From NCBI RefSeq assembly GCF_049546785.1, contig NZ_JBMWAN010000002.1:434001-498000 (forward strand): 64,000 bases of DNA, given 5' to 3'. The notes under the pieces are model-generated. The model worked only from the letters and a program-made list of their open reading frames with translations, ran no database searches and was not told where the DNA came from. Of this stretch, positions 1-9,959 are shown piece after piece. The stretch comes from Nitrospira_D sp035465795. Its GTDB lineage: Bacteria; Nitrospirota; Nitrospiria; Nitrospirales; Nitrospiraceae. Both the position numbers and the translations under genes were made by a program. Numbering within the stretch: position 1 is the first letter of the stretch; the number at the start of each line of letters is the position of its first letter.

Positions 1-3000
1 CATCCTGAATCGCCTGGACGGCCAACATCTTCACGGGCAGGGTCTTCGCCTGGGCCAAGGCCGTGCGCCAGGCTTCCATATCCTCCTGAAGCCGGTGGAT
101 CCCGTTATCCGTCGGCTGTCCTGGCGCGAATCCCTCCGCCACATACAATCGATGGGTAAAGAGGATGGTTGCGCAGGGCGGCGCCACCGCCTGACCGTAG
201 CCCCGATCCTCAAACGGCATCTTGAGCCACTGCCGATAGCGCCCGATCGACGATTGGGCCTGGTCGATCCATCCTTTCAAACCGTCCGCTTTCGTCTTGA
301 ACTGCGCTGCCGGATTGGACGACCGGAACCAGCCCTCCGCCACACTGGCCGTGGCATGGAGCGGCTCCTTTCCTGAACGGCCATCCGTCCCGCCCAGACA
401 GGCTGAAGCCGCTTCGTCCTGGCTCAGACCCGGCTTCCGATCATACCCGGCTTGAATCGGATCAGCCCCGGCATCCGCATCAAACCCGAGCAACAGCAAA
501 TAGCCGTTGTTCCTGAAATCGATCGACGAACGTTGCGGGGACGCCGTCAAACTTTGGAACGCCGCACTCGGCTTCTCTTCCATCATGACCCAGGCCCCCC
601 CCACCACTCCGATCGCGATCGCCGCCAATGCGCCGGCCAACACCACCAGCCCGACAAGCGACAGAATCAGGGCGTGAGTGGTCGAAAAACAGGAGCCGAT
701 GAAGGCGGACAGGCTGAGCCGGACACGAGCCAGCGTCGCACCGATTCGCGGACGCGGTTTGGCGACGGTCGCCCGTTCCGTCGTGCGCGTGTTCGTCTCA
801 CGCCCGGATGATTGGAAGAGCGCATCGACGGCTGACGCCACGGTGGACACCGCCGGCTCCCCGGATTCTCCCGAGGCCGCCGAGGCCGGTCTCGCAGGAT
901 GTACTTCTTGCAGATCCACAAACCGGATGGACTCGCCCGTTCTGACCCACTCCTCCTTTTCTTGAAAAGGAACGGACTCCGGCACAACCGAGCCCGCCGC
1001 CGCGGGCGCATCCTGCGATGGAAGCGCAGGCTCGATAGCCCCGACCTTCTCGCCCCCTGACACCACAGGAGACAGGGCCGGCTGCTCATCGGCAGTGTCC
1101 TTGGCATTCTGTCGGGAAGGCTGCTGAGGTTCGCCGGGTTCTTCAAGAGGGATTGGCGCCGATTCCGCGGCAAGACCTGAGCGTTCTGTCGCCGGAGAGA
1201 TGGCAACTGGTATAGGCGCCGGGGGAATGTCCGCTGCCTCCGGTGTGGGTTGAGTCGGCTGAATGATGTCCGGTTTCGGAGACGCAACAGCGCCCTCTTT
1301 TGCCGCGCCCGAATATTGGCTCACCAGCGCCTGTAATGCCGGAAGGATGTCACGAGTCAGCGCCGGCGGGTTGAGGTCGCCGACGCCGACCGCTTTCTCT
1401 CCGCTGCTCGGCGCCGGTTCACTCGCAGCGAGCGGCACCGGAGACGAAGATGTCGCCTTGTCCGGCAAGACAACCGGAACATTTTCGGACTGCACTGACG
1501 GCTCAACAGCCCTTGAGGCGGGACGCGACGCCTCAGGTATCTCAGGCTCCTCTGCCGGTGCCGGGGCTAGCGCTTCACTCGATGAAAGACTCCGGAATGT
1601 TTCCGGCTCCACCGGGCGCTCGAGGCTGACTGCGGCGGTACTGAATTCCTCGTACGATATAGCCTCCTGCTCCGGAGCCGGGGCTATCGTCCCGCTTGAG
1701 GAGACAAACCGGAACTCCTCCGGCTGCACCGGCGGCTCGTGACTGACTGCGGCAAGACCGAATCCCTCGTGCGATACAGCCTCCTGCTCTGGAGACGCAG
1801 ATGTCGCTTCGCTGGATGAGACACTTCGTAATTCTTCCGGCTGCACCGGCAGTTCAGGACTCACCCCGGCGAGACTGAATCCCTCGTGCGATACAGCAGC
1901 ATCCTCCGGAGCCGGGGATGTCACCTCGCCTGCGGAGGCAAACCTGAACTCCTCCGGCTGAGCCGGTGAATCGTGACTTGGGACATCCCGTGACTGAGCC
2001 TCCTGCGCCGGAGACACGAACGGTGGCTCAACCTCGATCGCCGATTCCACAACTGGCGCGGACGCCGCCAATTCCATCGCTGACTCGCCCGACCGCGATC
2101 CGAACCCGACTTCTGGAGACGGATCGACCTGAACCGGCTCACTCGCAACCGCAATCGCCGGAGATGGTGTGGCAATGACCTCCGGATGATCAGGCAATGG
2201 AACGGACTCCGGAATTACCTTCGCGACAGCCGAATCCGATACGGAAACGATGGTCGTAGCAGGATCGGGCTCAACCGACTCCGGCAATGGAATGGTGACG
2301 GGACTCTCTTCTATCTGCGGGCTGAATATGGAGGATGCCACCGGATCCGGCAGGATCGTGGCAGCCGGCCGGGTGTCAGGGACCGGCTCCTCATGAACAG
2401 CTGGTGATACCGCTGGATAGACAGGGGCCGGTAACGGCTCTCCGGGTTGGTACCGATCTACCGGTGCAGCATGATGCCGCTTGGTCTTGGATGATGAGGG
2501 ACCGTATTTCCAGTTGCTGAAGATCGACTCCCAGGAAGAACCGGTACCCTTGGGCTTCTCTGTCCTCTCCGGTTGAGGCGGATTTTCAGGTGGTGACGGA
2601 GAATCGGCAACCGTGGTTGAAACAGGTGCAGCGCCTTCCCCGGCGAAAGGCTCCGAAGCAGGACTCGATCGTTCAGGCGACAGCTCCTGCTGGTCCGTAA
2701 CCGCGAGATGAGCCGCCTGAAGCGCAATCGACGAAGGTGCCGACAACGATGCTTCGCTACTGACCGGCTCCCGGTGAGAATCCGGGAGAGCGATCAGGGA
2801 TTCCTGCTCAGGCTCCAACGACGTTGAAGCGGAAAGCGGTTCAACCACCGGGGACGGCGATACATCAACCGGTTGGGCCGGAGAAAGTGTGATCGCGTCA
2901 CCGGTCGAAACAGATTCCCAACCGGCATGCGATGGGGAGAACAATTCCTGCGGCATATCTGCGCTCAACGCGTCAGACGTGGCCGATGTCGCATCAGGGG

Positions 3001-4627
3001 TTTTCCAGGCCGGCGCACCCCCGCCTTGCGGCTCCACCTGAACCGCGTCCGACAAGGCAAAAAATGGAGACTCTGTGGCGACTGAACTGTCCGACCTGGT
3101 CTCGGTGTCGCTGGACACCTCGGCTTGGGGAATGGTCACCGTGGCATCTTGTATCTGCTCCCACGGCATGGGAGCTGACACCGAGTCAGCGGTCTTCTCT
3201 ATCTCCTGAGAAGATTCCCGACCTGCGACCTCGTACGACCATGGCACCTCGGACAGGGTCGCCACCGGTGGGTCCGGGTCCGTGACATCCTTCGAGGGTG
3301 GTTCGACGTCGCAACCGGCTTCCGCTGGCGGGATGATAACCGTGACCTCTTGCACCTGCTCCCACGGCATAGGGGCGGGAACGGATTCGATCGTCGGATC
3401 CGGCTGGAAAGCTCGCGGTCCCTCTTCGACGAGAGAGAGTGGCGCATCCGTCACAGCGGACTCGCTCATTCCGTTACAGGCCGGCTCGTCGGGAGCGGGA
3501 GAGGTCGGGTCGGAAGACGCGACCGCCTCGCCGGCCGCTGCAACATCCGTGGCATGACCATCCGGCGAATCATCCGCCCGAAGATCCGCTCCCGGCTCAA
3601 GCCCCGCTTCTATCTGGCTTTGTGCGGGCTCAGGCAACGGCACGCTCGATCCGGATTCGCCGAGTACCGGAGAAATCCTGTTTGCCCCTTGGGAGGTGCC
3701 GATCCCGCTCAGATCACACTCCAACGACGCGGGCACCGTGCCTTCCCTCTCCGCCAGCGCAGACTCAACAAGGTTCGCCGGAGCTTTGCCCGTCCCGTGA
3801 CTGCCGGTCTCGAAAGGCTGTTCCGCAGGAGGCAACGATGGAGAGGCCTGCAAGTTCGCGTCATCGGAGTGATCACCGAGTAAAGGAGCGGAAGGAGCTT
3901 CGTCCACAACCTGATCCCACGGCATTGCCCCGGAAACCGGCGTGGGCGTCGCTAGCGGATCAGGGGGCGCTTCTGGGGCATCCGTTTCAAGCAGCTCCGT
4001 TGAGGGCGGAACCGTCTTGCTGAGTTCGGCATGGGCTGCGGCCGGGCGCACGAGCAGTTCTCCGGATCGCGCATCGAAGAACGACGCCAGCCGAAAGGCA
4101 GGGGGACTCGCCGGTGCGATGTCGCGGATCTTGGCATACAACTGCGCGGGCCAATGGGGATTCTCCGCATCAGGGTCATCGAGAAGAATGTCGATGGCCT
4201 TGCCGAATTCTTCCGCCGCAGCGAGCTCATCGCCTTTTTCCTGATAGACGATCCCCAGCTTCTCAATGAACGGCACACAGCGGGGACCGGCCACCAGATA
4301 TTCCTGCAACAAGGATTCGGCCAGCCAGTAGTCCTGGCGTTCCAATGCCTCATTGGCCAGCGCCTCAAATGCCTGCCGGGCGGGCAGGAGGCTTCCAAGG
4401 CGAAGGTGCATCGTCGCAAAGAGCCGGCGGGCCTCCATGTTCTGAGGATCGAGCGCCAGCAATTCCTTCAGCACTGCTGAAGATCGCCCATACTTGCCGG
4501 CGTTCATCTGGGTGATGGCGTCTTCGAGGAGCTCGGTCTTCTTGCTATAGCCTCTCACCCCCGGCTTGCTGCCAGAGCCTGGTTTTTTCTTGTCGGTTTT
4601 GAGCGAAGGTTTCTTTCCCGCACGCAC
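1..4627 (-). CDS. Giant TPR and low-complexity membrane protein (C-terminus off window)
   Basis: One open frame runs from a GTG at 4627 (AAGAGA seven bases upstream; in-frame TGA further up) to the left edge without a stop, so at least 1,540 residues. Residues about 25-185 read as TPR-like helical repeats (KTELLEDAITQMNAGKYG, LAAAEEFGKAIDIL). A very long Pro/Glu/Ser/Val-rich acidic stretch follows. It holds three MPW(D/E)Q(V/I) motifs (near 3920, 3370 and 3175) and a block of 39-residue repeats. A single hydrophobic segment at about residues 1318-1346 (bases about 590-675) is a likely membrane anchor, followed by a globular tail. The layout suggests an envelope scaffold with a disordered linker; FimV-like proteins are a loose analogy only. 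Frame register was checked at several points; function is unknown. Confidence 0.72.
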   Translation of the reverse strand, partial: MRAGKKPSLKTDKKKPGSGSKPGVRGYSKKTELLEDAITQMNAGKYGRSSAVLKELLALDPQNMEARRLFATMHLRLGSLLPARQAFEALANEALERQDYWLAESLLQEYLVAGPRCVPFIEKLGIVYQEKGDELAAAEEFGKAIDILLDDPDAENPHWPAQLYAKIRDIAPASPPAFRLASFFDARSGELLVRPAAAHAELSKTVPPSTELLETDAPEAPPDPLATPTPVSGAMPWDQVVDEAPSAPLLGDHSDDANLQASPSLPPAEQPFETGSHGTGKAPANLVESALAEREGTVPASLECDLSGIGTSQGANRISPVLGESGSSVPLPEPAQSQIEAGLEPGADLRADDSPDGHATDVAAAGEAVASSDPTSPAPDEPACNGMSESAVTDAPLSLVEEGPRAFQPDPTIESVPAPMPWEQVQEVTVIIPPAEAGCDVEPPSKDVTDPDPPVATLSEVPWSYEVAGRESSQEIEKTADSVSAPMPWEQIQDATVTIPQAEVSSDTETRSDSSVATESPFFALSDAVQVEPQGGGAPAWKTPDATSATSDALSADMPQELFSPSHAGWESVSTGDAITLSPAQPVDVSPSPVVEPLSASTSLEPEQESLIALPDSHREPVSSEASLSAPSSIALQAAHLAVTDQQELSPERSSPASEPFAGEGAAPVSTTVADSPSPPENPPQPERTEKPKGTGSSWESIFSNWKYGPSSSKTKRHHAAPVDRYQPGEPLPAPVYPAVSPAVHEEPVPDTRPAATILPDPVASSIFSPQIEESPVTIPLPESVEPDPATTIVSVSDSAVAKVIPESVPLPDHPEVIATPSPAIAVASEPVQVDPSPEVGFGSRSGESAMELAASAPVVESAIEVEPPFVSPAQEAQSRDVPSHDSPAQPEEFRFASAGEVTSPAPEDAAVSHEGFSLAGVSPELPVQPEELRSVSSSEATSASPEQEAVSHEGFGLAAVSHEPPVQPEEFRFVSSSGTIAPAPEQEAISYEEFSTAAVSLERPVEPETFRSLSSSEALAPAPAEEPEIPEASRPASRAVEPSVQSENVPVVLPDKATSSSPVPLAASEPAPSSGEKAVGVGDLNPPALTRDILPALQALVSQYSGAAKEGAVASPKPDIIQPTQPTPEAADIPPAPIPVAISPATERSGLAAESAPIPLEEPGEPQQPSRQNAKDTADEQPALSPVVSGGEKVGAIEPALPSQDAPAAAGSVVPESVPFQEKEEWVRTGESIRFVDLQEVHPARPASAASGESGEPAVSTVASAVDALFQSSGRETNTRTTERATVAKPRPRIGATLARVRLSLSAFIGSCFSTTHALILSLVGLVVLAGALAAIAIGVVGGAWVMMEEKPSAAFQSLTASPQRSSIDFRNNGYLLLLGFDADAGADPIQAGYDRKPGLSQDEAASACLGGTDGRSGKEPLHATASVAEGWFRSSNPAAQFKTKADGLKGWIDQAQSSIGRYRQWLKMPFEDRGYGQAVAPPCATILFTHRLYVAEGFAPGQPTDNGIHRLQEDMEAWRTALAQAKTLPVKMLAVQAIQD
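1525..1978 (-). repeat. Tandem 39-residue coding repeat in the TPR/low-complexity protein
   Basis: About four units of 39 codons (117 bp). Each has the pattern PVQPEEFR, then (V/A)SSSEA, then APEQEAVSHEGF. The first unit on the coding strand begins near 1975 and the last, most divergent one ends near 1525. Conservation is visible at DNA and protein level, so recent unit duplication is likely. Confidence 0.75.
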
Positions 4628-5446
4628 AATAATGTCTCTTGCAGATACGAAAGGGTTATGAGTCTTATCGGTAGCCGCGCCGCACGACTTAATCGGGCTC
4701 CTACGCCATCCCGGACAGCGAAACGAACCCCTTCACCATGCAAGCGATGCGCCTCTATCCTCACAGGCCATCGCGCGCTCAACTCGTTGAATACGCGGCA
4801 CCTTCTTCTCGCTGCCTCCTCTACCTGCCAATCAGGCCTTCCATTTTTGAACAGGTGTGCAGGAAACGCCCACTCTCCTCTCACCAAACCGACCGGATGC
4901 TGACGCGCCCATGCCATGACTCGCCCGGCCTTGAACCCTGTGGCCCCGGACCGCCCGGCTGCCGTCCATTTTCAAGCCCCTGAGAGATTCAACATTCAGG
5001 AATGCGTCGGGACTTCCGATACAGCATCCGAGGCCGGCAGGCGGTACCTGCACACCTGACATCCTTGCTCTCTCACACAGAATGCGTGTCTTCTTCTGCC
5101 GGAAGGCGGGAACCTCTCTCGATGAAACACGTCGTCAGCACTGAAGTCTTGCCTGGCATGGTCTTCACCAGGCATTCCACCAACGTAACCGGCCTCCCGA
5201 TCGTCTCAGCCGGGCCGCCCTGGACGACAGGATGATCGGACGCCTCAGCCATCAGTGACAGCGTCTACGTGACAGATCAGCGGAAGCCCGACGCCCCGGC
5301 AACCGGCCGTTCCGCATAGCCTATAGGCGCCGCATAGGCGCGGTTCGAGATGGAACGATGGCGGAAGGGCTGACCAGGCACAGCACAGCCGCAGCAAATC
5401 AGACGCCTTCACCGGCAGGGTTCACAGTCATCCCCCTCATCCGCCG
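4628..5446. other. Intergenic region, about 820 bases, no gene recognised
   Basis: No ORF here has convincing codon use or a recognisable product. A minus-strand open frame at 4555-4917 overlaps the better-supported GTG start at 4627 and is treated as a shadow. A 10-bp palindrome gcctataggc sits at 5319-5328. The region should contain the promoter of the TPR gene, but I could not pick it. Confidence 0.5.
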
Positions 5447-5791
5447 TCACTTGTGAGCCCGGCTCATAGACATACCTCGAGGGATCACAGGCCCCTCTTC
5501 GCGGCCCTGCTTTGTGAGGACTTTGCCGCAGCGCAGGCCATGCCGGCCCCCTTCCCATGACGCGTCTCCGGCGAGATGCTGAATCGGCCGGCCCAACCCG
5601 ATGACAGGCTCCGGCATGAGCACCTTCCGAACCTCCGCCAACAGTCGATGCACATGATCTCCGGACTTAAGCTCGGCATCCTCCAATACCGGCACCGGGA
5701 GCCCCGGCGCGCGCACGAGATCGCCGTTCGCCTCATCGAGAAGCCGCCGGGCGAACGCCTGGACCTTCCTGTGTAACGGCGGTGAATTCAT
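5447..5791 (-). CDS. Hypothetical protein, 114 residues
   Basis: Soluble, charged protein of no family I recognise. It reads MNSPPLHRKVQAFARRL at the start, with HRLLAEVRKVLMPEP in the middle. Codon use resembles the neighbours. The ATG at 5791 has AGGAG 13 bases upstream. A GTG at 5803 in the same frame is only one base from that AGGAG, so I prefer the ATG. It is transcribed toward the TPR gene, with a long gap between. It could be a spurious ORF. Confidence 0.4.
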   Translation of the reverse strand: MNSPPLHRKVQAFARRLLDEANGDLVRAPGLPVPVLEDAELKSGDHVHRLLAEVRKVLMPEPVIGLGRPIQHLAGDASWEGGRHGLRCGKVLTKQGREEGPVIPRGMSMSRAHK

Positions 5792-6008
5792 CTCGATGCT
5801 CACTCTCCTGGTGCTCTCGCTTTATCGGCTGGAATCGGAAAAATCATGCGACCGTCAGCCATTCATGCCAGGCCGGACAGAGGCCCTGTTGCCCGGATCA
5901 CACCCCGCGGAAATCCGCCCGGCGGTTGTCTCTCTCGATCCCCTATGATAGCTTGCCTAGGAAGCTCGATCTCAACAGCCTGCTAGGTCCAATACGTATC
6001 GAGGGAAT

Positions 6009-7574
6009 GTGGCCATTGATCGGTTCCTGACAACGCCTCATCGAATCAGCCGGACGGCAAGCCGGCTCGGTGCGGCCTTCGTGCTGCTCGCCGCGCTCCT
6101 GCCGGGACCGGTCTACGCAGAAAGCCCGGGAGGCTCCCCCGGTAAGATCGCGCTCGACTTCAACGAGGTAGATATCCCGGTGTTCGTCCGCTTCATCAGC
6201 GAATTGACGGGCAAGAACTTCGTGCTCGACGACACGATCAAGAAACAGAACATCAAGATCTCCGTCTTTTCTCCGACGAAGGTGACCCCGGACCAGGCCT
6301 ACAGCATGTTCGTGGCCGCACTGGAAGTCAGCCGCCTGGCGGTCGTGACCAAAGGCGGCGTCCATCAAATCGTGCAGATGGGCGAACTGCCTCCCGAACG
6401 CGGCGTCTACGTGTACAAGCTCAAGCATGCCAACGCCACTGATCTGGCCGCCGTGCTGACCAACCTGGTCGCCCGCTCGCAAACGGTCGCCCAGACGTCG
6501 CCGGGCATGAGACCGCCCATGCGTCCTCTGTCCGAGTTCGAAGCGCCGGTGCAGGTCTTTGCCGACAAGGCGACGAACGCCATCGTGGTCAGCTCCTCCA
6601 AGGCGGCCTATACCAGACTCCAATCGGTCATTCGCGATTTGGACACCCGGCGGAAACAGGTCTTTGTGGAGGCGGTCATTCTTGAAGTGCAGGTCGACCG
6701 GCTCAAGCAGATCGGCGTCGACCCTGTCCAGGTCCTGGGAGCGGGCAAGTCCGGATCGTTCCAAGGGATCGTCGGCGTCAACCGAGCGCCGGAGGACATT
6801 TCCTCGATCGCGCAAATCCTCGCGGGAGCCGCCGTGAGCGGCGGCACGCTCCCCATTCTGGACACCATCAATGTCCGCGCCTTCTTGAACTTTCTCCTGA
6901 ACCTCACCGACACGAACGTTCTCTCGACGCCTCAAGTCCTGGCGGCCGACAACCAGAAAGCCAAGATTGTCGTCGGCGAAAATCGACCGTTCCCGACCGG
7001 TCAGGCGCAAGGCATCACCGGCGGCACATTGGTCACGATCGAACGGAAAGACGTCGGTGTCACATTGGAGCTCACCCCGCAGGTGCTGGAGGACGATCTG
7101 GTCCGGTTGGAAATCAAGCAGGAGATCACGGCGATTGCGGAGAATGTGGCCCAGACCATCGGCGCCGGCACCGCGAGCGTCCCCGTCGGCCCCACGACGA
7201 CGAAACGGTCTATGGAAACCACGGCGATCGCGCATGACCAGCAAACGCTGGTGGTGGGAGGGCTCGTCCGGGATAACTTGACGATCAGCGAAAAAAAGAT
7301 TCCGCTGCTCGGGGACATTCCCTGGCTCGGCTGGCTCTTTAAGTCCCAGACCCGGACAACCGAGAAGCTCAATCTACTCGTGTTCCTCACGCCTCACCTG
7401 GTCCGGGACGAGCACGATGTGGCCGAACTGAATGCGCGCAAAGCGAAGGAACTCAACATCCTCCAGCGCGACAACCGGATTGAAGAACCCACCAGGCTGA
7501 AGCAGGACGTCCTTGAGCGACTTGAACGGCCTGCGCCGGCGACGACCACTCCCCTGGAGCCGAAGACCCCATAG
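6009..7574 (+). CDS. GspD/PilQ-type secretin, short form
   Basis: 521-residue outer-membrane secretin. An N-terminal signal peptide (hydrophobic core AAFVLLAALLPG, cleavage near VYA-ES) leads to an N0-like domain (IALDFNEVDIPVFVRFISELTGKN, residues about 45-115), one N1-type repeat (VYVYKLKHANATDLAAVL to about 215) and the secretin barrel domain (about 270-480). The barrel has the conserved VLSTPQVLAADNQ and VGENRPFPTG stretches and ends with LVVGGLVRDN and IPLLGDIPWLGWLF. It is shorter than typical GspD (about 650 residues), having fewer N-domains. The start is a GTG with GAGG very close upstream, so the exact start is unsure. No gspE, gspF or pseudopilin gene is visible nearby. Confidence 0.88.
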   Translation: MAIDRFLTTPHRISRTASRLGAAFVLLAALLPGPVYAESPGGSPGKIALDFNEVDIPVFVRFISELTGKNFVLDDTIKKQNIKISVFSPTKVTPDQAYSMFVAALEVSRLAVVTKGGVHQIVQMGELPPERGVYVYKLKHANATDLAAVLTNLVARSQTVAQTSPGMRPPMRPLSEFEAPVQVFADKATNAIVVSSSKAAYTRLQSVIRDLDTRRKQVFVEAVILEVQVDRLKQIGVDPVQVLGAGKSGSFQGIVGVNRAPEDISSIAQILAGAAVSGGTLPILDTINVRAFLNFLLNLTDTNVLSTPQVLAADNQKAKIVVGENRPFPTGQAQGITGGTLVTIERKDVGVTLELTPQVLEDDLVRLEIKQEITAIAENVAQTIGAGTASVPVGPTTTKRSMETTAIAHDQQTLVVGGLVRDNLTISEKKIPLLGDIPWLGWLFKSQTRTTEKLNLLVFLTPHLVRDEHDVAELNARKAKELNILQRDNRIEEPTRLKQDVLERLERPAPATTTPLEPKTP

Positions 7575-7595
7575 CCGGACCAGACACACTCACAC

Positions 7596-7613
7596 ATCCC
7601 CCATCAGGGGGAT
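7596..7613. terminator. Hairpin after the secretin gene
   Basis: Perfect 7-bp stem ATCCCCC / GGGGGAT with a 4-base loop, 22 bases after the secretin stop and 28 bases before the PilZ start. No T-run follows, so it may be an attenuator or mRNA-stabilising hairpin rather than a full terminator. Confidence 0.45.
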
Positions 7614-7640
7614 AGTACAACAATCCCTCCGCCCGCTAGC

Positions 7641-8021
7641 ATGGCGGCCATGGCACAGATTGAATGGCCCCGGGCGCTGACAGAAAGCGTCCGCTCCTCC
7701 GAGCGTTTCCCCATGGCCTGCCCCGTCATTTACGGAGGGGCACCCTTCGTCGGTGAAGGATCGTTGTTGAATCTTTCCCTCACCGGCTGCTCCGTCAAGA
7801 CCGATCGCACCGTCCTGACAGGCAGTTACATCCGCCTCAACGTGGTCATGCCCGACCACACCTCATCGCTCAGCATTGAACTGGGCAAGGTTCGATGGGT
7901 CCGGAACCATGCCTTCGGAGTCGAGTTCATCCGCCTGCCCAGGCTCTCCAACCAACGCCTCGACCGCGTCATCTGGGAACGATTGATCCAGTCGCTTCCG
8001 CGCCGGCCCGAGCCGCAATAG
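7641..8021 (+). CDS. PilZ-domain protein
   Basis: 126 residues, essentially one PilZ domain. The c-di-GMP-binding signature is present: RxxxR at R18-R22 (RSSER) and NxSxxG at N44-G49 (NLSLTG). Beta strands around GKVRWVRNHAFGVEFIRL complete the fold. PilZ proteins bind c-di-GMP and pass the signal to a partner. The adjacent secretin (66 bases upstream) makes a role in secretion or pilus control plausible, but that is inference. A second ATG at 7650 (MAQIEW) is an alternative start. Confidence 0.85.
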   Translation: MAAMAQIEWPRALTESVRSSERFPMACPVIYGGAPFVGEGSLLNLSLTGCSVKTDRTVLTGSYIRLNVVMPDHTSSLSIELGKVRWVRNHAFGVEFIRLPRLSNQRLDRVIWERLIQSLPRRPEPQ

Positions 8022-8327
8022 CCCCGCCACCAGCGACAGAGCATCCGGCAGACGAAGCCGCCGCGGCAAACGCTGCGAGCAAACACCTCCGGCGGTTTGT
8101 CTTCTGCCTGTGTCCGGTGAAGGGGAGCGGCTCTGGTGGTTACGGAAGGATGATGGCCTGCTCGGCGCGGCCGAGACCTGAGTGAAAGGTCACCCTGTCA
8201 GGACCGGGCGGTAGCAGGCGCGCGCGTAGAAAAGGTGAGTGCGAAGCAGAAGCAGGGATCGGATTCCGGCGTCAGCGCTGCGGTTGCAGCAGCGGTGTTC
8301 TTGTACTGCGAGGCCGGTCCATGCCGC
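8022..8327. other. Gap between convergent genes, about 300 bases
   Basis: It lies between the ends of the PilZ gene and the Slp-type lipoprotein gene. No ORF, RNA gene or clear terminator hairpin with a T-run was seen. Confidence 0.4.
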
Positions 8328-8864
8328 CTAATTCTTGAGATCAATGCCCCCCGGAACCGACGGGACATAATTGGGATCAATCGTCTCCCAGACCCCGTCA
8401 TGATCCGGGCTCGCCCCCCAGCCCCGCATGTACAGCAGCACCAGCACCGGCTCGGTCTTGAATAGCGTCGTCCCGGTCACTCGACCCACCACCGTCGTGC
8501 GCGCCCAGTCCCGATACTTGAGGGGGACTTGCTGCTTCGCCACGATCACCCAGTAAGAGCCGGCTTCGGGACCAGCTGAGTCGATGGGACGATGGGGCAT
8601 ATAATCCTGATCCAGCGGACGGTTCTTGACACGCAACAAGAGGTACTGCTCATCCTCTTCCTCTTCGATGATCGTCCCTCCCAACAACACCACCTTCCCG
8701 ACGTACGATTCCTGACGGGCGGTCAGCGCGGTGAGCGTCACGCCGGGCTCCGCCATCCAGACATAGCGCCGCGGCACAGCGGAGCAGCCCCCAAGCCAGG
8801 CAGTCATGCTCATGGCCAAGACAAGACAGGCAGTCCACCGCTGGATCCTGGCGTAAGGAGTCAT
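8328..8864 (-). CDS. Slp-family outer-membrane lipoprotein
   Basis: 178 residues. A signal peptide ends in a lipobox (WLGGC-S, Cys near residue 27), so the mature protein should be lipid-anchored. The body matches the Slp (starvation-inducible lipoprotein) pattern: YVGKVVLLGGTIIEEEEDEQYLLL early, then WVIVAKQQVPLKYRDWARTT and VVGRVTGTT. The start is the ATG at 8864, because the upstream extension to 8912 lacks signal-peptide character and this ATG has GGGG ahead of it. Slp proteins are stress-linked, of unknown molecular function. Confidence 0.82.
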   Translation of the reverse strand: MTPYARIQRWTACLVLAMSMTAWLGGCSAVPRRYVWMAEPGVTLTALTARQESYVGKVVLLGGTIIEEEEDEQYLLLRVKNRPLDQDYMPHRPIDSAGPEAGSYWVIVAKQQVPLKYRDWARTTVVGRVTGTTLFKTEPVLVLLYMRGWGASPDHDGVWETIDPNYVPSVPGGIDLKN

Positions 8865-9006
8865 AGAGTCGTTTCCCCGGTTGCGTTGTGGGCAACGTTC
8901 GCTGCCTGCCATGCTGTCGTCCTCTCGTCCGGCCCAGCCGTGAACATCGTCTCAACCGGTACTTCTGCATCCCGCATGGGCGTTGGGGGAGGGATTCCCG
9001 CCGCTC

Positions 9007-9606
9007 TTATCTGGCCTGCATCGGAGCGTTCACGGCCTGCTGCCCGACGTCAGGATGCTGTTGGTGGACGGCAGCGAGCGTCGCGTCGCGGGCATCCTGC
9101 ACCGTATAAGTGAAGGGAACTCCCATCGTCACCCGTCGAGGCACCTCAAGAAACAGTCGACCGATATACCGGGTGGTATCGGGAGCGACTGAAAAGGTCA
9201 GCCCCAGGTCGCCGCCCATGGCCGACAGCCCTTCGTGGCGAAAGGCCTTGAAGAGATAGGTGCCGGCCGGTAAGCGTGCTACAAAGATCCGCTCCTCCCC
9301 CGGCTTCGCATCCAATGCATACGCCGCATACGGATGCGCCCCTTCCCGATCATGTGCGTCGATTCTGACGATTTCAAAATCATAGACAAATCCGGCCGCC
9401 TTGCGACCGAACAGCCGATTGAACCAGGAGTCGGGCGGTTCCTGCTCCGCCTGCACGAGGACCGAGCCGATCACCACTCCCCCATCCGGTCCGGCAGGCT
9501 CGATCCGTCCACCCGACATGTCGAGTGAAGGCGTCGCGCAGCCGGCAAGGGCAAGCAGCGCCACGAGGCAGACCACCCGGCCAAACAGGTCACATCTCCG
9601 GCGCAT
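9007..9606 (-). CDS. Putative lipoprotein, unknown function
   Basis: 199 residues. Positively charged start (MRRRC), hydrophobic segment LVALLALAGC and a lipobox Cys near residue 22. The mature part is probably beta-rich: RIFVARLPAGTYLFKAF looks like a strand-turn-strand in a Transthyretin/DUF2846-like fold, and the C-terminal end is helical (DARDATLAAVHQQ). It lies 142 bases upstream of the Slp-type gene on the same strand and may be co-transcribed with it. Confidence 0.7.
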   Translation of the reverse strand: MRRRCDLFGRVVCLVALLALAGCATPSLDMSGGRIEPAGPDGGVVIGSVLVQAEQEPPDSWFNRLFGRKAAGFVYDFEIVRIDAHDREGAHPYAAYALDAKPGEERIFVARLPAGTYLFKAFRHEGLSAMGGDLGLTFSVAPDTTRYIGRLFLEVPRRVTMGVPFTYTVQDARDATLAAVHQQHPDVGQQAVNAPMQAR

Positions 9607-9959
9607 CGCTGTTTCCGTTTTCCATAATGTTCATGACAGAGCCGACAGCACTCCTGTCATCTTGCCCCCCGGTAGTCACAAGAGACCCTCTCTCAGGACG
9701 CTACCGCATCATGGCTGGTCTCTCGTCAAGGCGTCAACTGGAGGGTCACCTGGGTGACATCACGGTCCTGATCGGGGCCGTCGTGTCCATGACCGCAAGC
9801 GCCGCGTCGCCGGTCGCAGGAACCTCCCTCCCCGCTCATCGATTCTCGCTGGAATTCAAACGGGAACCGTCAGATACATTTCCCTTACTCTTGTTCATGT
9901 GAGCATGAGGGGAAAAAATCCAAAGAAAAGTTTCGCTGAGTCCGTGATTTGGCATGAAA

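Noticed and set aside
4555..4917. 120-codon minus-strand ORF overlapping the start of the TPR gene
   Set aside because: It overlaps the better-supported frame with the GTG start at 4627 and has shadow-like composition.
5943..7244. 433-codon open frame on the minus strand opposite the secretin
   Set aside because: Its composition (Asp/Arg/His-rich, no domain) is that of an antisense shadow of a high-GC gene; the secretin on the plus strand is clear.
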